Assembly (NCBI RefSeq): GCF_028583425.1
Contig: NC_072793.1
Coordinates: 57,789,028 to 57,853,027 of the forward strand
Length of the DNA: 64,000 bases
Source of the DNA: Eublepharis macularius
Taxonomy: Eukaryota; Chordata; Lepidosauria; Squamata; Eublepharidae
Direction of reading: 5' to 3'
Part shown: positions 44,213 through 56,993 of the stretch, one piece after another
Numbering within the stretch: the stretch's first letter is position 1
Layout: the number at the start of each line of letters is the position of its first letter
The notes under the pieces: generated by a model
Databases searched by the model: none
Seen by the model: the letters and a program-made list of their open reading frames with translations, nothing else
Told to the model about the DNA's origin: nothing
Made by a program: the position numbers and the translations under genes

Positions 44213-44942
44213 TAGACATGGGCACGAACAGGAAAAACAAACAAACATGGTGTTTGTTGTTCGTTGCCATCCATGAACAACGAACAATGAACATTGACTA
44301 ACATGACCTGTTCACGAACATGTTCGTTGTTCGTGGGGGCCAGCAGGCCCTCCTCCAGCCATCAAGATCCCTACCACACCACTCCCAGAAACCCTACCTG
44401 ATCAGGCAGCAGGAAAGGTACCAGTAATAAATAATAGCTTGGCCCAGAGCCTGGCAGCAGCCCTGGAACTTGAAGATATAGATCCCTATCCCATCACACA
44501 CAAAGAAAATTCAAGCTCCAATGCACTCTCCCTGTGTCTCTCTCAAAATGCCAACAGCAACTGTCTCTCCCTTACTGTCTGCAAAACCAGAGCTGGGAGC
44601 CCCCCTCCCCCCTGCTCTTTGCTTCCTTGTAACAAATTTGGAGCTCCACACTTGAATGGAAGACCTGCCTATCAAGCTAAATTGGGCTTAGATTGGGGTT
44701 TCCAGGGCAACAGCAGGAATTCAAACAGAGTTCAGACAATCCCTGCCTAAGTTGCCAAGGGAATTGATTGCAAGTGCCAGACTGTCTGGCTTGACGAACA
44801 GCAAGACGAACAGCAAGGAGTGAGGCTTGCAATGATCACCTGTTCGTTTAGAATGAGGCCTCACGAACAGCTTTTTCGCTAACAGCTGATTGGGCTGTTC
44901 GTGGCTTTTTAAAGTTCGTATTGTTGTTTGTGCCCATCTCTA
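44213..44942. mobile_element. hAT-like element (TAGAGATGGG termini), inverted copy
   Basis: 730 bp, the reverse complement of the 35977-36836 family: TAGACATGGGCACGAACAGG ... GTGCCCATCTCTA. Perfect 8-bp duplication CCCACCAC at 44205-44212 and 44943-44950. The shared interior includes GCTTGGCCCAGAGCCTGGCA, ATTCAAGCTCCAATGCACTC and GGAGCTCCACACTTGAA. Confidence 0.92.
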
Positions 44943-44950
44943 CCCACCAC

Positions 44951-45823
44951 TGCATGGCTATAGAACTGTTTGCTATCTCCTTGAATCCAATAGCAGTAAT
45001 GTGAGAAGATCCGAAGATCTGCTCATGAATAATTGCTGATGTAAAAAATGGTGTTAGCTTGCTGAATATGTTTGCTGCAAAGTTCTTGGCTCGTCTAAAC
45101 AGAATCAGGCTAGATTTACAGTTTGGAGTTATCACAAGAACTGAAAATGTTTTCTTCAAACCTGTTTAACTCACCATTATCTTTCCTTGGCCTTTTCCTA
45201 TGAAGATTACATTAACGGACTTTAATTCCTGGTGGAATATATTATTAATGTCACAGTGCAGTTGCATTATCATACATATATGGTTCTTTGTCCTTCAACA
45301 AAATTATGGTAATTTTAAAAAATTAATACCACCATTTCTGTCTATCCCATTTAATTGCCAGTCTTTGCATAGTGGTGATCTGAAACATATGATTTGAAAC
45401 AGAGACTGGAGAAAAGAGAGTGAGAAAAGTGGGGCAAGGAAGGCAGCCTGCTAGAATGTAGGGAAAGGAGAAAGATTCTGCTAACATCTGCTTATTTGGA
45501 AAGAGAGGGGCTATGTACTAATATACTACCCAAAACATTTTTTGAAAACTTCTGATCATTAGAGTTATATGAATATGCCCTTTTTGTATTTATATATGCT
45601 GCCATTTTGTTTCACTCATTTTTGTTGTTCTCAGTTTGTTTCTATTATATAATCTATATGTTATTGTATGTCTTATAGTGTGTTTCATCTGCCTCTTCTC
45701 CTCTTTCTTAACACAGAAACACAACACCCTTACTTTGGATGTGAAGGAGCACACCATCAACTTTTTTCCCCGCATCAAAACTTTTATTTGCTTCTTCAAA
45801 GAGATAACTTTATTTTTCTTAGT
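44951..45823. other. Intergenic, nothing recognised
   Basis: AT-rich, no repeats or exons identified. Confidence 0.4.
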
Positions 45824-46028
45824 ATTGCCAACTCCAGGTTGGGAACTTCTTGGAGATTTGGAGATGAAGCCTGGGGAGGGTGGGATTTGGGAGGGAAGAG
45901 GTCATCAAGGTGTGATGCCATAGGGTCCACCATCCAAAGCAGCCATTTTCTCCTGGGGAACTGATCTGCGGAGTCTGGAAATCACTTATAATTCAGGAGA
46001 TCTTCAGGCAACAAGGGAGGTTGGCAAT
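45824..46028 (+). mobile_element. GTTGCCA-ended miniature element, copy 3
   Basis: ATTGCCAACTCCAGGTTGGG at left, GGAGGTTGGCAAT at right; inside GATTTGGAGATGAAGCC, GGTGTGATGCCATAGGGT, CCAAAGCAGCCATTTTCTCC and CAGGAGATCTTC. Best preserved copy in the window. Confidence 0.8.
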
Positions 46029-46049
46029 GCTAATTTTCACCTGTAGGGC

Positions 46050-46485
46050 AATTTGGAGGTAGGGATCCCATTCCCCTGGTGGAGGCGGGGGATGCCCTGC
46101 TTTCACCCTCTGCCCCTTGCCTCCACTTACCTGGCTGGCAGGGGAGGAAGGCATGGGAATGGGCCTCCTGGGAGCATTCCCAAGGCAGCACCACAATGTC
46201 ACTGACATCATCATGCTTCCCCAAGAGCACTCCTGTGCTTTGATGCAGGCCTATTTGGGTCCCAAATGGGCTGAATTGAGCCTGTTTGAGGCCCAAATCA
46301 GTTTGTGGTCAAGTATGCATGCACTCCCATGCCTACACGGTGACATCACCGGAAGTGCCATCACTGGAAATGACATCATCATGTACCTGCAGGACCACAC
46401 ACGTACAATGGAGAGGGCAGGAAGAAGGTAAGAGCCAGGTCTCCCTCCTTCCCACCGGGAGGGTAAGGGAACCTGGTAACCCTAG
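46050..46485. mobile_element. Miniature element with ETS/CRE-like sites, copy 2
   Basis: Ends in ACCTGGTAACCCTAG; inside are TGACATCACCGGAAGTGCC and GGAAATGACATCATCATG, and paired GCCCAAAT/GGGTCCCAAATGGGC segments. Shares layout with 27850-28185 and 51337-51626. Confidence 0.55.
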
Positions 46486-49400
46486 GTGGGCGTGGTAGAG
46501 GCTTGCTTTGAGAAAACAGCCAAGGAAAGGCTTCTCTACATGAGAGTTTTTGTACAAGCTGCCATTTTGTGTGATTGGCTCCACCCACCAACAAGTCATT
46601 TTGTAACTGGCACTTCACAAGGTTCTTGGGAAAAAATTAAGTAGGCCCAAGAAACATGAAATCTGCCTTCTGCTGTTTTACAATATTTATAAACAACTGA
46701 GTTAAAATAAGTTGGGTAAGCCCCTCCTCTCAGCCCAAGCTGCTCAACTGTATTGTGGGGATAATAATTACACTTGACTTTGTTCACCACTCTGAGTGCG
46801 GCACTAATCTGTCCAGAAGGGTAGTTTATAAGCACAGTGTTAGTATTATTATTGTTAAATTATTATTATTTATTGAATGTCATGATGAATATGTTTAGGG
46901 GAAAAAAATCACTACAGTTTCATTCCAAGCAACCAAACATATCAAAAACTGATATTTTTATATCTAAGAATGCGTTCACAAGATTAAGAAGCATGTACCC
47001 TTACTTATCTTATTATTTAAATATAGATCTCACCAGATATCAAGGACTTAGGATACAATGTACCATTTTAAAACAATAAGACTGACATTTCAAATAATTG
47101 TAAATTTGACCAGAATGAGGCCATAGTCAGTGAAACATAATGTGCCTGTGCATGCAATATTTGGCCATAAAATTTACAGCCTTGTTATCTGTGAGCCGAA
47201 CTGAAAACAAACACTCATACAGGTGGAGCGTGCCATCTGTTTACATATAAACAAGTGGCCCAATCCAGCCCTAAGGCATTTACCATGAAAGGAGGAAAGG
47301 AGTGGCAGTTGTATCTAGGAAACCAGTCTGCTCAGGCAAAAGTTAATTCGTCCAGGCCATCTGCAGACATGGGTAGGTCTAAGCCGTACCCAACTTGCTG
47401 CTTGGTTCTGCGGAGGTTAGCTCTGGCCTTGGCATAACAAATGGGTGAGGGAACAATGAAAGCAGAAAATAGAAACCTGCCTAAGAAGCAGGTTGAACAG
47501 ATCTTTCTGTTACGATAACATGGCATTGAATCACTTGAGGTCAAACTAGAAGTTTACTCCTAGTGTCTCCCCCACCCCCACCGCAATATGGGTCGGGTTG
47601 ATCAAGAACGCGTCAATATAATCTAAAGCCCCTAATCTTGTTTATTTATTTATATTATTTATAGTCCACCTTTCTGACTGAGACTCAAGTGTTAGTTGAA
47701 ATGCCCACCCTCCCCAGTGCATCTGTTGCAGCTGTTACTGGCAGTGGACCAGATTTTTTTCTTTTTGGCCACTAGTTGCTGAGATGTTAACCTTGCATAT
47801 GTATGCATGTATGTATGCCCTTTGTTCTTTGCCATTACTCCTTCTAAATCTATACCTCCCTATATGTATTATTTAACTATTCCATGCTATTGCAGAGCTT
47901 TTTTTATTTGCAAGATTGAAGGAAGATTGTTGAATAAGCCCTATTCTCATGGAATCTGCCCTTGTAGTCTTAATAGGATTGATATATCTTTACATGCTCT
48001 GCTTGAATGCCATTTTTATGAGAATCAGAGACTACTATATTAAGCCACCTATTACTGATCAATCACTCCTCCCCCGCCCCATACACACACCTTGGAAACA
48101 CTGTTTTATTTGCTTAGAGATAATGATCCTAAGATTACTTTGCTGGTAGCAAAATTTGTCTCAGTTGTCTATCCCTTGCATCAAAAATGATGAATAAAAA
48201 CTTTTTGCTGCGTTCAGTGCTGAACTTAGGGAATAAAAGGAAAGGAGTGGAATGGATGTATTGGTTGTTCTGCCTATGCTGGTAATAACTCTGGAGTCTG
48301 GTTCTTAATTCTGCCCTAGTGTACCTGCATTCTTCTCCACTTATGAGTGTTCCTTCCTTCCTCAAGGAGTATATGCTACCTTTTGAGTAGCCTTTGAGGC
48401 CAATGACCAGTAGCTGATGCACTCCATCCTTCCTTGAGGACTATAAGTCCATTTTATTGTATTCAAAGAGCCTGTCAGTGTTATTGTAGCAGTGTCCAAC
48501 AGGCTGCTAACCCAGGTTAACTTAACACATCTGAGGCACTGGCTGGCAGCCTTATGATTTTGTTTTGGAGCAGCTATCCTTGATTTCTGGCCTGGCATAA
48601 CCCCATCATCGCGTTCCCTCTAGGAACAAAGGGGCCAATTTCCATGCCCTTACAGGGGCCAATGTTTCTGTGCAACCCCACCCAGAGTCTGGCCATGTTC
48701 TACCCTTGTATAAGAAAGACCTCCCAGCTGTTAGAGCTGGCACCAGCTCTGTTGATGTTACTTCTAGTTCACTTAGAATCACTTCTGGTTGATCTGGTAA
48801 GCTTTTTTCCCTAGCCTTTTTGATTGCTGCTTCTAATCCTTGTTCATACAGGATCATATTCATTACCCTTTATTCATGCCTGTTCTTTTGCCTGGTTTGT
48901 TTCTTCATCATGTAATGATTAATCACTAAATAAAGTTTGTATAAAAGTACATAAACAGTTGTCATAATTTTCTTAGCATTGGCATCACCTTGATTGATGA
49001 AGACTTCAGTAAAGAGGATAAAAGCTAGGTCAGTTCAAGGGTGGCAAATCATATTCATTTGTTGCTTTATGGCACTGGTTTTCAATTTTTTTTCCAGAGT
49101 ACCTCAGAAATTTACATAGTTTTGATGCGTAATGACAGATAAACTTCATTGGAAGATACCCTGCACTCTTTTTAATGAGGAAAAGTGAAGCATGTTAAGT
49201 AAACTTTCAGTTTACACAGAGCTATGGGTCCTTAAACAACTAGGTCCCTCGAATTAGGTTTCCCTGGTGTCCTCCCACATTCAGTGGCCTAGTCCATAGT
49301 GCTGCCACCCCTGAACTGTAAACTGCAATGGTACTTTGTGAGGCAACTTAGTTTCAACAACACATTGGAATACTCTTTTGGCTAAAAGGAATACCCCCCC

Positions 49401-50876
49401 CCCCCCCAACCTTTTAGCAGCCTGAAACAAAGAAACAAAAAAACTCGACACCACATGTATGACCGTAAATTAGTGCTGTAATTTCCATCTTTCTGCCTCT
49501 CCAGCTTTTATAAGCACAAGGAGAGTGGCTGAATGTTTTGGAGGTGAGACAAAGGATCAGTCACATGAGTTAGATGGCATTACTTATTTTTCATGTCCAC
49601 TTGCTTCCCTTAAACTTTATTTATGGCATCGTTGTCTTTCTTGGGCCCTAGGAGTTTGAGATTGAAACTCAGAAGAGAGGCTAGCCTACCTCCCTAACCC
49701 CTCACATGTGGAAGTGTTTTTCAACTTTGTGAAATGCAAGACAAAACTAAATGACTGGGGTCTTTATTATTCTGTTGCCCTCTGCTGGTGGTGAATAAAA
49801 CATCAATTTCAACAAGATTTTAAGCTACATGTGAATGGTAGAGGCCTCAAGCTCCCATATCCTCTAATAGAGAAGTATGACTTGCAGGTTTTTTGGAGGG
49901 AGGACATTATTTTAACAAGTCACAAACGAAAAAGGTGGCTTACCTAGGGGATGGTTGGCCACACATTCAGCAAGCTTAAATTTGTGAGGTTTTCTTCAGG
50001 TGTGGCTTGTCTTTGAACCTGTTTGGGCAGCTGAATGCCGGGAGACAAATCTCTCATTGGGCAGAGACAGTAAAAACTGCACAGTAGGAAAGACAAGGAA
50101 TATATCCCACTTTCTCAGAAGAGACAAGCAATTCACCCTACCGAGTGACATTTCAGGAGGACTTTCAGTGATCCCCAGTCTTCAAGGAGAGATGTAGTAG
50201 TAAGTCTATCTTTGCTAGATTTTGCTATGTAATCATCACCCTGCTTATAACATCTTGTTAAATCTTAACAAACTCCAGCTTTTACACAAGCAATTTGTCC
50301 TTTGGGTATACTATGAACCTAAAAGCAAAGCCTGGAAAGCCTTGACTCGAAAACAAGACACAGTTACTGTCACCTGTGAAGATACAGAGGTTCAGAGGCC
50401 AATTGGGATTAGGAAAAGACTCTTAAAAACAATAGCTCTATTTATCTGTCCATTAGAACTGCTGATGAGAAGCAGCTTGAGAAATGATTCTTCAGGAACA
50501 GTGTTAGTACTGTTTTCTCTAGCAAGAAAGCTTTTAAAAAATCAACTTCCATCCAAAACAATAAAGCATCTAAATAGCCTGGGTTGCTTTGAAATTCCCA
50601 GGTGTCAATAAATTTTCATTTGTCTGTACTAGACTGCATGATGAGAGAAGTGGTATGAGGCAGAAAATGTAAATGTAAAATCTGGATTTTGGTTAACTTC
50701 ACAGGAAGGGCAGGAGTTAGAAGAGCTAACCTTTGACCTGAATGTGATATCACAGGACATGACATGACAAGAAACCACATCCTTTTTGAGCCCCCTCCTC
50801 AGACTCTCCTCAGGCACCACCCCCAAATCTCTAACAGTTTCCTAAGCTAAAATTGTGAACACTATATCTGGTAGTG
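46486..50876. other. Intergenic with minor fragments
   Basis: A short inverted LINE-tail fragment at 47638-47690 and a C run at 49394-49408. An open frame at 48606-48863 (-), beginning MNMILYEQGLEAAIKKAREK, has a coding-like composition and may be a retroelement relic, but I cannot name it. Nothing else recognised. Confidence 0.4.
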
Positions 50877-51178
50877 GAAGAGCCCCATGGCACAGAGTGG
50901 TAAGCTGCAGTACTGCAGCCCAAGCTCTGCTCACGACCTGAGTTCGATCCCGGCGGAAGCTGGGTTCAGGTAGCTGGCTCAAGGTTGACTCAGCCTTCCA
51001 TCCTTCCAAGGTTGGTAAAATGAGTACCTAGTTCCTGGAGGTAAAGTGTAGATTACTGGGGAAGGCAGTGGCAAACCACCCTGTAACAAAAAGTCTGCCA
51101 AGAAAACGTTGTGATGCGACGTCCCCCCATGGGTCAGTAAGGACTTGGTGCTTGGACAGGGGACTACCTTTACCTACC
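50877..51178 (+). mobile_element. Sauria-type SINE, full length, 15-bp target duplication
   Basis: tRNA-like head GCCCCATGGCACAGAGTGG (A box) and CTGAGTTCGATCCCGG (B box), the characteristic GCTGCAGTACTGCAG palindrome, GGCAAACCACCCTGTAAC and a tail ending CTACCTTTACCT. CTATATCTGGTAGTG occurs at 50862-50876 and 51179-51193, a perfect 15-bp duplication. Confidence 0.92.
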
Positions 51179-51336
51179 CTATATCTGGTAGTGAGTTGTA
51201 TGATAGATGCTGCCAGAGTAGGCCCACCATAGCCCATCAATCAGGAGACATGGCAGGGGAGGGTGGAGGGCCCTTTTGAAGGCAGACAGTGCATACTTAC
51301 TCCTTCCTGCCTTTGACTGACAGAGACCAAGTTTAT

Positions 51337-51626
51337 GAACAGGGATCCCAGTTGCCAGCTGGAGGCAGGAAATCTTCTGGTGGTTTACCTAATTGACCAC
51401 TGGTGACCAGCAGGAGTTTTCAAGCCACCCAGCAGTCGCCAACCACTGGCAGGCACCCCAGGAACAGGTGCAGCATGCACACTCTGGGCAGATGTAACAA
51501 CATCATTTCCAGAAGCGACATCATTGAGTTTGCTCCAGGAGCATGTGTACTCACAAGAAAGATTGTCCTGGTGAGTACCTGTTCCCCCACTCTCTCTGGG
51601 CGGGTATAGCAACCTGGCAACCCTAG
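51337..51626. mobile_element. Miniature element with ETS/CRE-like sites, copy 3
   Basis: GGGATCCCAGTTGCCAGCTG at left and ACCTGGCAACCCTAG at right; contains CATTTCCAGAAGCGACATCA. Decayed internal palindromes. Confidence 0.55.
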
Positions 51627-53127
51627 AAGGCTTAGCAATATTGTTGTGGTTGCCTAGTATCCCACCAATTGCAGTCTTTCAACTAATTGTACATGTACAA
51701 GTTCTGTGGTTTTAAATTTAGTTTTGAATAAGTAACTGCACATCCAATAATATTATTGCAAAACAACAGAAAGCGTTTAAGTGGTTAGCTTTTAATAACA
51801 TGCACACAGGCCTAAAGAGAATGGCAATGGCAGAATGACTGAAATGTAAGTCTAGGCAAGAAAAAAGATTGTGTAGGCAAGGAATTCTTGAAAGTGTTTA
51901 AGCAGAATAGGTGAGATTTTGGCTGTGTCTTTTTATAAAAGATTTCATTTTGGTTCTCATGTGACTGGACTTGTGTTGAATAAGTAGTTAAACCAGTCAA
52001 ACATTTTTGTTGGTAGAAAGTCTATAGTATGAATGGATAGATGAGTGAGATGCATTGAAAACTAACGGCTTCACCTTTAATGCTGCATGTTTATTAAATG
52101 TAGAAATTCTGTCAGGCCTGTAAATTATGCACATAGGCATTGTAAGCAGTCATAACAAAACCTTTGTGTTAGTTTCAAGGCTAGTGCTTTGACACTAAAA
52201 TAGATCAGTTAAATACATGTGTTTTAAAAGCCCAAGATTTTTTATGGAGAAGACAATGTTCTGAGACTAACAGTAACGTTTTCTCTAATCTCATATTTAT
52301 ATTTGCCGTGGTAATCTCTGGTTTTCAAAATTTGTCATAGTAAATCAAGATTCCTATTGAACATGGAGCCTCATTTATTCCTAGAGTGCTCCGAACTCAA
52401 AAAATTAATTATATACTTTGAACCTACCTGTATTCTGGCCAAAGACAGATGTACTGTTTAGACTGTGCCTGACTTACTCCATAGCCAAGGTTAGGAACAC
52501 TGACAGAATTGTTATAAAATGTCCTGAAGCAGCTTTCTCACTTTTACATTTGCTGGTGTTGGTTGTGGTATTTGTTCACAAAGGAAGATTCTTTCTCAGG
52601 CACCCTTATCCTTTCTTTGTACAAAGCTTCCTGTTCAGGCAGTTAATATTATCTGTCCTTCCAAAAACAACTAAAGGAAAAAAAGCAGTGAGGTAAATAT
52701 CTATATTCCGTTCCAAATCCAATTATTTCTTTTATGCAGCTGCCACTATTTTTAAATTAAGACCCAGACAGTGAATTGGATCCCATGGAAGTTATCCACA
52801 AGTGGAATAATTCTAATGCTAGCAGAAACACTAAAATTACTCCCTGCTATCTGCATGGAGTTAGCCAGCAGTATGAATTGACCCTGCCACTTTGAGCACC
52901 TAGTCGTATGAAGGTTCAACTCATGTGATGTTTTCTCGCTTCTTTTTGGAGGAGGAAGAATCACACATGTTAAGGTCCACTATTCCTAATTATCATGGTT
53001 TGCATGAGAAGAGAAATGAACAGCTTGGAGATGGATCCAGGTGTGTATGTGAGCCTAGCGCAAGTCAGATTTGGACATATCTTTATTTAACCTTGGTTAA
53101 CATGTTCCTCTGAATGCATAGGATTGT
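51627..53127. other. Repeat-poor intergenic block
   Basis: No transposon or exon recognised. A quiet block that could be checked for conserved non-coding sequence. Confidence 0.4.
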
Positions 53128-53322
53128 GTACCCCAGGTTGGGAAATTCCTGTAGATTTGGGAGTGGAGCCTGGGGAAGGTGGGGGTTGGGGTGGGATCTT
53201 AGCAAGGTATAATGCCTCCGCTCTCCAAAGCAGGGTGTCCAAAGCAGCCATTTTCTTCAGGGGAACTGATTTTTGTAAATCGGGGTCAGTTGCAATTCCA
53301 GGAGATTGTGGAGATCTTTAAG
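53128..53322 (+). mobile_element. GTTGCCA-type miniature element, copy 4 (ends lost)
   Basis: CCCCAGGTTGGGAAATTCCT, AGATTTGGGAGTGGAGCC, AGGTATAATGCC, CCAAAGCAGCCATTTTCTTC and CAGTTGCAATTCCAGGAGAT align with the family, but the outermost inverted repeats are missing. Confidence 0.7.
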
Positions 53323-56300
53323 TGGAGCTCTTGACTCATGCTGTCTGTATGATGGAAGAAAAGGACATGTATCGGTGTTCTAACCGACCATTGCAATGCT
53401 GCCACTGGCTGAATGTATGAACCATGGCTTAGTGACTTTAGCTGGATTGAGTGCATAGTCTGCAAGGCTCAAATAACTTGTTTGAGAGTAGACCTATTTT
53501 ATATAGCTAGCTGGCATTGAAAGACAGTGATCCATTATCACAGTGTTAAAACATGCTTCACTGAAGACTTTATAAGCCAAGCCAAGCATTATTTTATGGA
53601 AGCTGAGATTTTATTTTTAATAGCAGCTGTTTGTCAAACTGATGAATCCCACATAATAGATATAGTCACTGAAGAATGTATGAAGAAAAGAGTGGATGCA
53701 CCACAATCGAAAACGTTTATGTGCCTCCTCACAGGATGTCCCAGCTTCCAGTTTTGTGGCCTTCTAGAATATACAAGTGAATAGTCAACTCTGCAAAATA
53801 AAGATTCAGAAATTTATTTATTTATTCATACTTTTAAAACTCCAAATTGGACTTTAAAAGTTATAAAGAGGCGAGAAAGAGAGTCCTGTTATTTACTTAT
53901 GACAGGTGATCGACTCTAGAGTCGGGCCATGAAAGGTGGAAGGACGAATGCTTGAGAGTTTGAAAAGCAATATTTTGCAGTTTCCTCAGAGCTGCTTTGA
54001 AATCCTTTTAGCACTGGGATCCATTTTTAATTACCAGGCTAGGCATCTGAGTGAATGACATTCTTGACATTTCTTGGAGCCTTGGAATACCAGAGACATT
54101 ATTAAAAAGAAATTGATTTAAAAACAATAAGCTGCCCAGACCTTGATTGTTGTGGGAGGGCTCTCTTACCTTCCCAAACAGAATGTTCCAGGGTTCATTT
54201 CTTGTTATTTTGTTTTTAGTCAGTTATATAAAGATTGATTATGCTGCTTAAAATGCAGCAGTTCATTAAAGCATACATTGCAGCTAAAAGTGATCTGTCC
54301 ATAAAATGAAGGAATTCACCCTCAAAGAGAAAGAGAGATATATGAGATGTTTTCTGGGTTGATTCATTGTGCAGGAAAGCACTTTATGGGAAAAGTGTCC
54401 AAATCAATCTCTTGCTGGGAGGAGAAGAATCCTAGGATTAGTCAATCAATTATGCAAAATAAATTATACAAAGGTCCTTTCCAAATATTTGCTAGTATCA
54501 TGATGTTGCAAAATGAATGTGGACGGCACATTGGTTTTATAGATATTTGGACTGTAAAGATGCTATTGAAGTTGTAGTTGAACACTGCCTTTATGTTCAC
54601 TTTTATGGTTGAAAAAAAAAGGATAAATGTTAGGCAAAATTGCCCCCAAGTATTTTCCCTCAGCGGTGAAAGATCTGGATAAACTTCAGAGATGCTAGCT
54701 TAGCTCTGTTCCTAAGTGGGAGAGAGCTGGGTTGGATACATATAAGTTATAACTCTCTTATGGAAAACAATGCAGTAATACACTATGAAGCTGTTAGAAC
54801 ATAAAGTAAGGGTCAAATCAACTTGTTGGAATATCTTCAAGTTAAGAGAGGGTTTTTTAAAACCTTTATACTAGTATTGAGAAGGGAAGGTCTTAGACAA
54901 TATTCTGAGTCAGAAAAGATCTTAGCTAAATGTGAAAAACATCTAATGTCACACGCGTTCCCTTTTCCTCCACTTTCCTTTTCAGCCCATTTGGCATGGA
55001 ATTGAGTAGTTGCATCTTTGCTTCACTGCGTCCTTCCAACTCAACCTACACTTACTGCAAAATTATTAAATGTGGTTTGAGTAGTGACACGGATTATATA
55101 ATATGAGTTGCAGGCTGCACATCTCACCGCTTGACAGGTATGTCATTCTCTGTATTACTGGCTAAGTTTATACCCTTGAAAACTGCACCTGGTGATTTCA
55201 TGAAAGTTGCTTTTTTAGAGAGTGAATTAAACTGCACTTGGCAAAATTGCTTAGTAGGGAATAACCTCAACAGCATTAACTGGATTGGCCTTCATTGCCA
55301 GGAAAGCAATATGAATATTTTAGCCTTTAGTCTAATCCACTCACAAATGGATATGGACTAAATGGATGGTTTTGAAAAGTACACAAGATATGCTTGTGAA
55401 GAGGTAACCTTACTATCAGATGACCAGTGGGCAGCCTTACATTCAAGTAAATGGTATTTTGGTATATGCTTCTCATTAAACTGTTTTAACGTTTCACAGT
55501 AGAAGAAATATTGCCTTCTTTCTTGTTCCAGTTTTTACTACTGCTTTTTCTCAATTGAGTTTAGAAGGAAGATTTTGCATAGTTCAGATACAGGCTGCAA
55601 TTAGAAATAAATCATCCTTGAAGAACATTAGCCCTGAAGGTAAAGAACAAGGAGTGTCCTCCCCCCGCCCCGTAATTCAAATCCAGATATAATTCAAATG
55701 TCCTCTTAACAGATTCATTTGAGTAAAGGAATAAGACGATGTTTCTTCAAAACCCTAACAGCAGCCTATTTCATATTTGCATATGTTTTGAATGAAGATT
55801 GCCAGAGCCATGCAAACCAGAGGCTAAAAAGAATGTTCCCTTTCAGATAGGCATCTTAAAATACAAGATAAAAACGGATAAATATGGCACTCTGAGACTC
55901 TTGCATCTCCTTTGGACTAACAAAGAAAATATATTTGCATGTTTGTTTTTTCTTAAAGTTTCCTTTTTTTTCATTAGTAGATTTAGTCATAATCCCCGGC
56001 ATATTATTTTGGTCTGTACTGTTTCTTAACTACATAGCTTCATTTCAGATTTATTAGTTGGGAAAAGAACGTGCCAGTCTCCTAACACTTGTCTGTAAAA
56101 TTAATCAAGGACTGGTGCACTGTGTCCTTTCCCTCTGCAAGCAAGATGTTGTGTGACCCATCCTTGGCCCTATACATGCCTATACATGTATGAAGAAAAG
56201 TACTATGTGAGCAGTTATACCTGGATACAGTGATTTTTGCAATTGTGGAAGCATTTTCTCTACTACTCTATTCACAGGAATCACTGCTTCCGGAATTTGT

Positions 56301-56390
56301 GTAGTGTTCACGCATTACTTTACTCTATGCTACTGTATGCTTGAGGATAGTCAGAAGTTCCAACTTGTAAGGAAAAAGTTACACAAACAG
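53323..56390. other. Repeat-poor intergenic block
   Basis: About 3 kb without an identifiable transposon, apart from an ATTTATTT run near 53815. AT-rich homeobox-like words (ATTA, TAAT) are frequent, but no function can be assigned. Confidence 0.4.
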
Positions 56391-56399
56391 ATTCTGAAC

Positions 56400-56602
56400 T
56401 GTAGAAAAGAGCAAGAATCCAGTAGCACCTATAAGAGTAACAAAATTTGTGGCAGGGTATGAACTTTCGTGAGTCACAGCTCACTTGTTCAGACTCACAA
56501 AAGCTCATACCCTACCACATATTTTATTAATCTTATAGGTGCTACTGGACTCCTGATCTTTTCTACTGCTACAGACAGAATAACGTAGCCCATTTTGACC
56601 AA
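56400..56602. mobile_element. GGTGCTACTGGACT hairpin element with 9-bp direct repeats
   Basis: Arms TGTAGAAAAGAGCAAGAATC-CAGTAGCACCTATAAGA and TCTTATAGGTGCTACTGG ... CTTTTCTACTGCTACAG; direct repeat ATTCTGAAC at 56391-56399 and 56603-56611. Same family as 16964-17187. Confidence 0.75.
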
Positions 56603-56690
56603 ATTCTGAACAAAGATGATACTTACAACTGCTTCTCATGCTATATATGAAATATGGATGCAGTCTTGCAAGACCGTTGCAATTTGACTG

Positions 56691-56960
56691 TGCCCTTTCC
56701 ACACATCCTTAAAGGGACAGCCCACTCATGGAACACTGGTGGCTTTCCCCCGGGAATCCAGACATCTCCATTTTCAAAACAGTTGCTAGCTGTTCGGCTT
56801 CCATTTTTTCAATGCCTTTTCTGGGACCATGGGAAAGTGTGCTCCCAGAAAAGGTGCTGAAAAACAGAAGCCAAACATCCTGTAACCATCTGGAGTCAAG
56901 GGGAAAAGCCACCAGCATTCGGTGAATGGGCCATCCCTTTAAGGACATGTGGAAAGGGCC
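56691..56960. mobile_element. Harbinger-like miniature element (CCCTTTCCACA termini)
   Basis: TGCCCTTTCCACACATCC at left; the right end complements GGCCCTTTCCACATGTCC. The arms continue through CTTAAAGGGA and TGGTGGCTTTTCCCC. The interior has a second hairpin (CATTTTTTCAATGCC / GGTGCTGAAAAAC). No clear 3-bp duplication. Confidence 0.75.
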
Positions 56961-56993
56961 TATATATGTTGGTGAGTTCTGAGCTTGACAGTA

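Noticed and set aside
48606..48863. 85-codon minus-strand open frame beginning MNMILYEQGL
   Set aside because: Coding-like composition but no recognisable family, splice sites or promoter; possibly a retroelement relic, so not listed as a gene.
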